From assembly GCA_007116685.1 (NCBI GenBank), contig SKIC01000100.1, forward strand, positions 1 through 8,224: a stretch of 8,224 bases of DNA, read 5' to 3'. Both the position numbers and the translations under genes were made by a program. Of the stretch, positions 1 to 6,130 are shown one piece after another (position 1 is the stretch's first letter; every line of letters begins with the position of its first letter). This DNA comes from Balneolales bacterium. Its GTDB lineage: Bacteria; Bacteroidota; Rhodothermia; Balneolales; Natronogracilivirgulaceae. Under the pieces are notes generated by a model, which did no database searches, was not told the origin of the DNA, and worked only from the letters and a program-made list of their open reading frames with translations.

Positions 1-490
1 CAAAATTGATATTAAAACCAAGATTACTCAACAAAGCACCCCATTCCTCTGAAACCTGACGCGTGGTAGCGTATTCTCCCTGGCCTAAATCCTGAGCTGA
101 TGGCATGAGTGGGAAGCCATAATCGGCTTTCAATCTGTTAACTCTGCCTCCCTCCTGATCCACAGCTATGAAAAGTGGCGTTTCTGCAAAAGATTGAAGT
201 TGGGATATCAACCTTTCAACTTGCGATGGCGAAGATATATTTCGGACAGCCTCTCTGTTGGGAACATCGTAATCAAAAAGAATTATCCCCCCAAGATTTC
301 GCTCTCTGATGTCATCCACAATTTTCATGTCTTCGTTTGCTTCCATCCCTCTAAATCCAACGAGCATCATCTGCCCGGCCATGTAGGCAATTTCGTCCGG
401 CGGCAATTCTATTGATAATGTCTTAGCGGAATTATAACTAGTAAAACAAATGAGTAACGTATAAAAAAGAATAGAAAAAAGTCGATTCAT
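1..490 (-). CDS. Glycoside hydrolase family 3 protein, NagZ-like beta-N-acetylhexosaminidase (N-terminal part; cut by window edge)
   Basis: An uninterrupted frame runs leftward from an ATG at 488-490 to the window edge, giving 163 codons of a longer protein. Residues 1-22 form a hydrophobic signal peptide, so the protein is probably exported to the periplasm or envelope. From residue about 33 the sequence matches the start of the GH3 (beta/alpha)8 barrel: AGQMMLVGF at 38-46, the GGIILF strand at 67-72, and the characteristic FIAVDQEGGRVNRL at 107-120, which in NagZ and BglX-type enzymes lines the sugar pocket. The last residues (LGFNINF) fit the usual strand before the APVVD motif. Family members remove terminal N-acetylglucosamine from muropeptides or chitin fragments with a catalytic Asp and a His/Asp dyad, both beyond the window. 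Some envelope GH3 proteins of this phylum carry a C-terminal beta-lactamase-like domain, which cannot be tested here. No Shine-Dalgarno is visible. An upstream terminator separates it from the lipoprotein gene. Confidence 0.88.
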   Translation of the reverse strand, partial: MNRLFSILFYTLLICFTSYNSAKTLSIELPPDEIAYMAGQMMLVGFRGMEANEDMKIVDDIRERNLGGIILFDYDVPNREAVRNISSPSQVERLISQLQSFAETPLFIAVDQEGGRVNRLKADYGFPLMPSAQDLGQGEYATTRQVSEEWGALLSNLGFNINF

Positions 491-576
491 TAAATTACTT
501 TTGATTGCTCGATATTGATGAATATACGCATACTAAAAGGTGATACATAAACTCGCTATCAAGAAAGTCTATACAT

Positions 577-614
577 AAAAAAAGAGGACTAACTATTCAG
601 AGCTAGCCCTCTTT
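577..614 (-). terminator. Rho-independent terminator of the receptor/lipoprotein unit
   Basis: Read on the minus strand, a 7-base arm AAAGAGG (608-614) pairs perfectly with CCTCTTT (581-587). The inner bases CTAGCT/AGTTAG extend the stem with one A-C mismatch, leaving a small loop around CTGAAT. The 3' arm runs directly into seven T residues (577-583). The T run is only on the minus-strand side, so it acts leftward. It starts about 24 bases after the lipoprotein stop codon and lies about 90 bases before the GH3 start, so it should end transcription of the receptor/lipoprotein unit and insulate the GH3 gene. Confidence 0.9.
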
Positions 615-637
615 AAGTTCAAGATATTATCTTTTTT

Positions 638-1960
638 CTAAAAGATTTGCAGACCGGAACCATCAGATGGATAAGCTCCCATATCTACACTTGGTGGTAG
701 AATTGATGGAGCTCTTTCTCCGGTTAGTGTGAATGAAACTGGTAGAGGTGAAAAGTCTGTAGTACCCGCACCTATTGCCGGTGAATTAGCTTGCAATCTA
801 AAATTGTGGGGAGAAACAATATTCATTTCTACTGGTTGATTTTCAGCTGCATGATATGCTTCTAAATCAAACTGATCTGGATTGTAGCTAACAAACATTG
901 GGTTGTTTTCGCCAACCCCACCCATAATGGAATTAGGTTGAGCCTCAGTTGCAGAGTCTTCTGGAATGAATTGATTAGCAAACTCTTCAAATGTTGCGTA
1001 GAACAGATTGTAATCATAATCAATATTTGATCTATCTGCATCCTCTAGAATTCTAATTCCATTCTTATTATTCACTAAAATATTGTTATGTGCTCGTCCG
1101 CGAGCGCCATTTTCAAAGTTGATGTTAGATCCTCGACCTGTACCGGCTCGTCTAAAACCACTATTCAATATGGTATTATTATAAACATATATATTTGATT
1201 GGATTGTACTTGCACCATCATCTGACGGTTTAAAAGCATTAGTAGCAGCACCTATAACCAGGTTATAAGCGATATTACCAACTGTACCACCTTTTACATT
1301 AATAATATCACCACCATCTTCGCCACAAAATTCAAATACATTACGAACAATATTTAACTTTCCTCCAACAGGACGAAAGAAATCATCTTTGGATCCATAT
1401 ATCCAACTATCTTCCAAAATAACTTCTGTTTGATCACTTAGCGTCCATATTCCATAGCGAATTCTGCCTGCTCTAGGCGTTCCAGGTCCACCTTCTCCTC
1501 CAAGAAATTCCATACGCACATGTTTAAAAACCATAGCTTTAGTTTCTTCTGAGCCTTGAAAGCCGCCCCAAAGTCCAGCAAATCTATTTTCATAGGTTCT
1601 TAAATTTTCAGGCACAGTAAATAATATTGGTTGTTCCGCTGTACCTATAGCAATAATGGAACCCTGAACTGTAAATTCAGGACCAAATTCATCACCATTG
1701 CCTTCTGCTATTATAGTTACACCTGGCTCTACAATGATTTCCTCATCAGGTGGAATAATAACATCACCTTTCATGACGTATGTTCTTCCGGCAAGTAGGG
1801 TGCCTCGCATTGGCCCGACCAATTCTGTTGTTTCTCCAGTAATTGTTGTTATTTCATCCAAATCTGGATCAGATAAATCCGGACCTGTACTATCATCGCA
1901 AGCGGTGATATATACAGCAAAAAAAGCTATTAGTATTATTGAGAGTATATTTTTTTTCAT
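638..1960 (-). CDS. Outer-membrane lipoprotein with predicted right-handed parallel beta-helix
   Basis: This 440-residue protein starts with a lipoprotein signal peptide: KK, a hydrophobic stretch to about residue 17, then the lipobox ITAC with lipidation expected at Cys21. Residues 22-36 are a flexible acidic linker (DDSTGPDLSDPDLDE). From about residue 52 short beta-strand repeats appear, such as IIVEPGVTIIAEG (75-87) and GSIIAIGTAEQPILFT (100-115). Later come many Asn-rich turns of the type NNTILN, NNILVNN and YDYNLFY, as in pectate-lyase-like beta-helices. The C-terminal part has a 'SPAIGAG...VDMGAY' signature, common at the end of such helices in this group. No lyase or hydrolase catalytic set could be identified, so a binding role is as likely as an enzymatic one. 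It lies 28 bases after the receptor stop with no terminator between, so co-transcription is likely. I infer that it sits on the cell surface and captures or processes the ligand for that receptor. No Shine-Dalgarno is present; the leader is A-rich. Confidence 0.85.
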   Translation of the reverse strand: MKKNILSIILIAFFAVYITACDDSTGPDLSDPDLDEITTITGETTELVGPMRGTLLAGRTYVMKGDVIIPPDEEIIVEPGVTIIAEGNGDEFGPEFTVQGSIIAIGTAEQPILFTVPENLRTYENRFAGLWGGFQGSEETKAMVFKHVRMEFLGGEGGPGTPRAGRIRYGIWTLSDQTEVILEDSWIYGSKDDFFRPVGGKLNIVRNVFEFCGEDGGDIINVKGGTVGNIAYNLVIGAATNAFKPSDDGASTIQSNIYVYNNTILNSGFRRAGTGRGSNINFENGARGRAHNNILVNNKNGIRILEDADRSNIDYDYNLFYATFEEFANQFIPEDSATEAQPNSIMGGVGENNPMFVSYNPDQFDLEAYHAAENQPVEMNIVSPHNFRLQANSPAIGAGTTDFSPLPVSFTLTGERAPSILPPSVDMGAYPSDGSGLQIF

Positions 1961-1988
1961 TGATTTATTTTGGTTTGTTGATTTTGAG

Positions 1989-4760
1989 TTAGAAAGAATA
2001 TTTTATCCCAGCCATCCAGGTTTGCTGATAGAAATCTTCTCTTACGAGTGTGTTTCGAGTAGTATCGAGATAAGGTGCCTCATGAGGATTGGCTGTATTA
2101 GGCCTCTTAACATCGGCTCTCATTGGTGTATTAAGTATATTATTAACTTTTAGATACAGTACATAATTTTCAAAAAATTGCTGCTCAATTGAAAAGTCAA
2201 CTTGCCAAAATGATCGTTGCCAAATGTCATTTTCGAAGTAAGGTGAAACACTAATAATTCGCTGTCCTGTGTAAACACCAGATATTTGAGCATCTGTGCC
2301 GGAGCGTTGATTTTTATAAAGAAAAGAGATATTACTTATATGTCGCGATTGACCTTGTAAAGGACGAGTTTGTGATACTTGACGTGAGGTAAGATTGTTA
2401 TTTTCATCTCTGAAGCGGAAAATCTTAGACGTTGTAATTTCCGAATTAGTAAATGTGTAAAACGCACGCAACCCTATATTTCTAAAATATTTAGTTACAT
2501 CTATTTCAGCACCTATATTTTCAGCAGTTCCAAAATTATTAGGTTGTAAATAGATTCTTTGCCCATCAATTGCTAAAGCACTTTCAATTGGATTTTTTAT
2601 CTCTTTGAAGAAAAATGCTACCATTATCTGATCAAGCATTGTAGGGTAATACTCAAACCGTAAATCATAGTTTTTTGCTTGCGTACGTTCTAAAAATGGA
2701 TTTCCACGCTCCTGATAATTTTCTTCAATAATTTGATAAGGTATTACTTCAAAAAAATTCGGCCTACTTATAGACTCGAAATAGGACAATCTGACATTGA
2801 TATCATTTCTTGGTGAATATCTAAAGTGAATACTCGGTAAATAATCAGCATACTGAAAACTACCAATTCGCCCAGCAACTGTTGGGGGAGCATTGGTAAT
2901 CCAAGAAAAGTCAGTTTGTTCAACTCGTAACCCTGTCAAAATTTGAACGTTTTTCACATACGCTTTAACCTGACCATAAACACCTGTTACTTGTTCATCA
3001 GAAGTATAGTTAAGAGGATCTGTAGGTGTTCCAGTAGTTGTTACTACATTCCAAGTATGGCTCATGATGTCACCTTCCCAAGGTTGAGTATTTGGTGAGA
3101 GGCGAAGTAAATAGCTATTAAAGTCATTTCTTCTATCTTTGAATCTGGTCATCCCTCCCGTACCTAACTCTATAGGTATTGTTGAAATTTGTGTCTGATA
3201 TACCAGATTTAAATAAAATGCTAAATCCTGATCTGAATTTTTCGACCACCTTCGCACAAGATCTCGGTCTACCAAAGCTCTTTCTTGCTCAATTTCACCA
3301 TTTTGATTTCGGGTGGCTCCTGTTAAAACTTGAAATTCAGCCATATCAGGGTCATCCTGCTTTGCTCTCGAATATACTGCAGACCAGTTCGCATTAAGTC
3401 TACGATTCAGGAAAAAATGCTCCCCTTGTAAGGTTGTATTAATTATGTTTTGAATCTGTTGCTGTGAGCGATATCGATAAGTAATTCTGCCTGTACCTGG
3501 TCCTGCAGACCTACCAATGCGTAGATTAGTGTCAACCCGGGCTATTGATATTGCATCATCCAATCGGATATATGCATTGTATAAATCAATTTTATGATTC
3601 CGGTTGATGCGGTAATCAATTTTAGAATGAAAACCCGTACGATTTTGGTCAACAGAAAATTCTCTACTTTGAACTGTATCGAAAAATGGGTTATTACCTT
3701 CTCTGTCAACATCCATCTCATAAAAAAGGCTGTTTGTACCCCTATAATTTTGTTGATAGCTTCCGGCAACAATTAGACCCATTTTGTTATCAAAAAAACG
3801 ATTACCAACTGCTAAGCCATAGGTCCTGTTTAAAGGAGCATTTACTTCTCTGAAATCAAGATTTTCAAAAGGAAAGTCATCAAGCGTTGCTCGATAATCA
3901 GCACCATTTTCAACTCTAGGGGAAGTAACAGAAACCACGTCGCGGTTAAATCTGAGAAAATCGCGACCTGTAAATATTTGACTATAACCACCACCAATAT
4001 TTGCTGATATACTCAACCTGTCCGGAGCATCACGCATTTTCATGTCTATCACACCACCAATGGCATCACCTTCCATATCAGGCGTGAGCGCTTTTGTCAC
4101 TTCGAGTCTATCGAGCAAATCAGAAGGAAATATATCCAGAGGCACATAGCGATCTCTCGTACTCGGGCTTGGTATTTTAATACCATTAACCAAAGTGTAA
4201 TTATATCGCTTGTCCATGCCTCGTACTATGGCATGCTGCCCATCACCACTACTACTTCGCTCTAAAGAAACTCCTGATATGCGTTGAACAACATTTGCAA
4301 CTGTAACATCAGGGGATTGAGAAATTGACCTTGCATCAATAACATTTTTTACAGCATCAGAAGTACGTTCAAGAGTTCGGGCGCTTTCTTCAGTCCTCAA
4401 AGAACGGCGTGCTGTAACTTCAAGCATATCCAGTAATTGTGATTCTCTTTCTAATCGAAAATCCAAAGTCAAATCGTCTGTGTCTACTGAGATATTCTGT
4501 TCGGTTATTTTATAGGATATAAAGCTAATTTGAATGTCATATTCGCCATATGATATATTTCGTAATAAAAACGAACCGTCCAAACCTGCAATTGCAAAGT
4601 GGTTTGTTCCAACAAGAAGAATGGTTGCTCCAGTGAGAGGCTCTGATGTTTCTGCATCTAAAACAGTACCCCTTATAGTAGATTGGGCATAGGTTAAAGA
4701 GCAGTTAAGAACTAATAATAATAGACTTATTAGTGATGCCGAAAGTAACTTTTTTCTCAT
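1989..4760 (-). CDS. TonB-dependent outer-membrane receptor with N-terminal carboxypeptidase-regulatory-like domain
   Basis: This 923-residue outer-membrane transporter begins with a Sec signal peptide (1-25, cleavage probably after TYA). Residues 27-105 are a carboxypeptidase-D-regulatory-like beta-sandwich (RGTVLDAETSEPLTGATILL, GLDGSF, GEYDI), typical of Bacteroidota-type receptors. A TonB-box-like LEVTA is at 113-117. The plug covers about 133-245, with VVQRISGVSLER (157-168), IVRGMDKRYNYTLVNG (178-193) and LEVTKALTPDMEGDAIGG (219-236). The rest is the 22-strand barrel, including the SRPNFFE...GNPFLERTQAKNYDL segment near two thirds of the length, and it ends in YSF with the terminal Phe used for BAM-dependent insertion. 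The plug wording resembles the FecA-like/TIGR01782 receptor group, whose known members often take up carbohydrates or other large nutrients, rather than SusC. Energy would come from TonB-ExbBD, which is not encoded here. It is first in a pair with the downstream beta-helix lipoprotein; the substrate cannot be deduced. No Shine-Dalgarno is seen. Confidence 0.93.
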   Translation of the reverse strand: MRKKLLSASLISLLLLVLNCSLTYAQSTIRGTVLDAETSEPLTGATILLVGTNHFAIAGLDGSFLLRNISYGEYDIQISFISYKITEQNISVDTDDLTLDFRLERESQLLDMLEVTARRSLRTEESARTLERTSDAVKNVIDARSISQSPDVTVANVVQRISGVSLERSSSGDGQHAIVRGMDKRYNYTLVNGIKIPSPSTRDRYVPLDIFPSDLLDRLEVTKALTPDMEGDAIGGVIDMKMRDAPDRLSISANIGGGYSQIFTGRDFLRFNRDVVSVTSPRVENGADYRATLDDFPFENLDFREVNAPLNRTYGLAVGNRFFDNKMGLIVAGSYQQNYRGTNSLFYEMDVDREGNNPFFDTVQSREFSVDQNRTGFHSKIDYRINRNHKIDLYNAYIRLDDAISIARVDTNLRIGRSAGPGTGRITYRYRSQQQIQNIINTTLQGEHFFLNRRLNANWSAVYSRAKQDDPDMAEFQVLTGATRNQNGEIEQERALVDRDLVRRWSKNSDQDLAFYLNLVYQTQISTIPIELGTGGMTRFKDRRNDFNSYLLRLSPNTQPWEGDIMSHTWNVVTTTGTPTDPLNYTSDEQVTGVYGQVKAYVKNVQILTGLRVEQTDFSWITNAPPTVAGRIGSFQYADYLPSIHFRYSPRNDINVRLSYFESISRPNFFEVIPYQIIEENYQERGNPFLERTQAKNYDLRFEYYPTMLDQIMVAFFFKEIKNPIESALAIDGQRIYLQPNNFGTAENIGAEIDVTKYFRNIGLRAFYTFTNSEITTSKIFRFRDENNNLTSRQVSQTRPLQGQSRHISNISFLYKNQRSGTDAQISGVYTGQRIISVSPYFENDIWQRSFWQVDFSIEQQFFENYVLYLKVNNILNTPMRADVKRPNTANPHEAPYLDTTRNTLVREDFYQQTWMAGIKYSF

Positions 4761-4800
4761 AATTTCTAAGGGTGCTTAATTCAACCCAAAGAAACTGATC

Positions 4801-4832
4801 ATATGTTAACTCTGTTTTACTAATATGTTATC
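4801..4832. repeat. Short direct repeat upstream of the receptor gene, candidate operator
   Basis: ATATGTTAAC (4801-4810) and ATATGTTATC (4823-4832) match at nine of ten positions and are offset by 22 bases, close to two helical turns. They lie 41-72 bases upstream of the receptor start codon. On the minus strand a TATGAT (4798-4803) overlaps the proximal copy and could be a -10 element, which would place a transcription start about 30 bases before the ATG, although no good -35 accompanies it. The spacing and position fit a regulator site, but the region is AT-rich, so chance is possible. Confidence 0.35.
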
Positions 4833-4853
4833 GAAATATTAAGAATCTCAAAT

Positions 4854-5366
4854 TCAGGAACTCTGCTGCTCTTTTTGTCTTTTTTTAAATTCTTCCCTTT
4901 TCCATTCCTCGTAACGCTCACCGAATTTTTCCTGCATAACTTCGTCTCTGAACATAACTGCCATTTTTAAAGCTTCACGCTCTCCGTACTTCTTAATACT
5001 CCACTGACGATTTTTGACTACTCCTTCGTCTGCAGTCCATGTAACCTGAAAATATTCGCTGAATTTTCCACTCCGGTTTTTTTTACGAGTTCGGCTAACT
5101 CCAACAATACCCGTTTTGTTGCGCTTGGTTTTCGTTACCATACGCTTGGTATATTTCTTGGGGATTTTCTCAATGCTTTCCTGAGCCATCTCTCTGGCCT
5201 TTTCTGCGTATTTCAGAGCTTTTTCTTTGCCGCCATACTTGTTGTCAGAATACAGTTTCGAATACGTTTTTCCATTTCTATACACTCTCACATACCATCC
5301 GTGAGTAGAACCGGAATCAATTCTACTGATTCCCTTAGGGGTTGTTTCTTTCTTTGATTTTGTCAT
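4854..5366 (-). CDS. Small basic protein with two tandem AP2/ERF-like DNA-binding domains
   Basis: The protein has 170 residues, is very rich in Lys and Arg, and has no signal peptide or membrane segment. Two units with the AP2/integrase-arm pattern (three beta strands, then one helix) can be read. The first spans about 11-60: GISRIDSGS, WYVRVYR, KTYSKLYSD, then helix KEKALKYAEKARE. The second spans about 84-142: TGIVGVSRT, YFQVTW, NRQWSIKKYG, then helix EREALKMAVMFRDE. Both have the aromatic core of the second strand and the alanine-containing helix that packs on the sheet. A basic linker (68-84) joins them and the tail is a charged helix (146-168). No HNH endonuclease, tyrosine recombinase or transposase domain is present, which argues against a homing endonuclease or an integrase. 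A sequence-specific DNA-binding or regulatory role is inferred. The start is supported by GGAG seven bases upstream. It lies 47 bases after the DUF2459 gene and 93 bases before the receptor gene, with no terminator seen in either gap. Confidence 0.7.
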   Translation of the reverse strand: MTKSKKETTPKGISRIDSGSTHGWYVRVYRNGKTYSKLYSDNKYGGKEKALKYAEKAREMAQESIEKIPKKYTKRMVTKTKRNKTGIVGVSRTRKKNRSGKFSEYFQVTWTADEGVVKNRQWSIKKYGEREALKMAVMFRDEVMQEKFGERYEEWKREEFKKRQKEQQSS

Positions 5367-5373
5367 CCTTACG

Positions 5374-5377
5374 CTCC
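5374..5377 (-). promoter_or_regulatory. Shine-Dalgarno sequence of the AP2-like gene
   Basis: On the minus strand GGAG precedes the ATG by seven bases (CGTAAGG), a standard spacing. It fixes the start of the AP2-like gene. None of the six other gene starts in this window has such a motif, as is usual in the Bacteroidota group. Confidence 0.65.
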
Positions 5378-5413
5378 GAATTGTAATGCACCTTAGTTAA
5401 AAAGACGTTAGTG

Positions 5414-6031
5414 CTACTGCAATTGACGTACCAAACCTCTCACTGTAATCGACCGCCAGGGTCGTACCTCAACTCCAATCTCACGTAATCTTCTTGCCGT
5501 CCACACATTACAGGTATGAAATAAGTGATAAGAAGCCGTCGATTCATAAAAAATACCCATACCGTATAAGCCTTGATCTGAGAATTCTACAATCTGACCA
5601 TCAACCTTTGTAAAATAGCCCATCAGTTTACTGACTAACGATTTCAGCTCATTTTGGGAGATATAAATTTTTGTCACCCTCTCTTGAGTAAGGGATTTTT
5701 CCGGCGATTGTAGAAAACCACTCACATGCATTACTGATGAAGTAGGCCACAACAAAGCTCTGATTCCCAGCCATAAAGAAAAGCCACGATGGGTGTAATA
5801 TCTCTCATCTCCCCATCCTAATTCAATAAAGGCCATTTCTTCCAAATGCGGGAAATGTTCTCCGCCGGCTTTTTCCCAATCTTCCATAGAAATAGAAATT
5901 CCCGTATGCCACGCATGGCTCACCACATATACAGGAATTTCATCCAACTCTCCCGCATCCACACTCAAGTCTATAATGAGAAATGAGAAAACCAGTATCA
6001 GGTGATATTTATTTAATGATTTTACAGTCAT
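5414..6031 (-). CDS. Exported DUF2459 (TIGR02117 family) protein
   Basis: This 205-residue protein has an N-terminal hydrophobic segment (11-20) and a likely signal-peptidase site near VDA (26), so the mature part should be periplasmic; no lipobox Cys is present. The family signature is clear: VYVVSHAWHTG (34-44), IELGWGDERYYT (69-80), ALLWPTSSVMHVSGF (92-106), and HTCNVWTARRLREIGVEV (172-189). The strictly placed His39/His42 and Cys174 suggest a papain-like or NlpC/P60-like thiol fold, but enzymatic activity for this family has not been established as far as I know. TIGR02117 was named from genes found near urease operons; no urease gene occurs here, so the name should not be read as function. 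The length is normal for the family. It is transcribed away from phoH and probably into the AP2-like gene 47 bases downstream. No Shine-Dalgarno was found. Confidence 0.88.
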   Translation of the reverse strand: MTVKSLNKYHLILVFSFLIIDLSVDAGELDEIPVYVVSHAWHTGISISMEDWEKAGGEHFPHLEEMAFIELGWGDERYYTHRGFSLWLGIRALLWPTSSVMHVSGFLQSPEKSLTQERVTKIYISQNELKSLVSKLMGYFTKVDGQIVEFSDQGLYGMGIFYESTASYHLFHTCNVWTARRLREIGVEVRPWRSITVRGLVRQLQ

Positions 6032-6065
6032 GGGATTATGTTTCTAATAAAATATAAATCATCGC

Positions 6066-6095
6066 TTGACATTTCTAATCAGCATTGCGTATGAT
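6066..6095 (+). promoter_or_regulatory. Sigma-70-type promoter of phoH
   Basis: A perfect TTGACA (6066-6071) is followed after 18 bases by TATGAT (6090-6095), which matches the -10 consensus at five of six positions. Transcription would start near 6102, leaving an untranslated leader of about 29 bases before the phoH ATG. It sits in the 99-base region between the divergent DUF2459 and phoH genes. No equally good promoter was found for the leftward gene. Confidence 0.7.
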
Positions 6096-6130
6096 GCACC
6101 AACCAGAAACCCAAGCTTTGATTTACTTAT

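Noticed and set aside
194..415. Plus-strand open frame in the GH3 region
   Set aside because: The minus strand there encodes an unmistakable GH3 N-terminus, so this frame is antisense noise.
638..1960. Calling the beta-helix lipoprotein a pectate or alginate lyase
   Set aside because: The fold reading is supported, but no catalytic Lys/Arg/Asp arrangement of a known lyase family could be identified, so an enzyme name would be invented.
1698..2153. A 151-codon plus-strand open frame across the receptor/lipoprotein junction
   Set aside because: It overlaps the 3' end of the receptor and the 5' end of the lipoprotein gene, both strongly supported on the other strand, and its protein has no recognisable motif.
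4761..4790. GGGT...ACCC inverted repeat in the receptor leader as a riboswitch or hairpin regulator
   Set aside because: Only four pairs form and the neighbouring bases do not extend the stem; no known riboswitch pattern is present.
4854..5366. Reading the AP2-like protein as a fragment of a phage integrase or homing endonuclease
   Set aside because: No catalytic domain remnants lie on either side, the flanks are intact host-type genes, and the frame has its own Shine-Dalgarno and stop codon.
5400..5440. Terminator between the DUF2459 gene and the AP2-like gene
   Set aside because: A T run follows AACGTC on the minus strand, but the upstream ACGT can pair over only four bases, so there is no stable stem.
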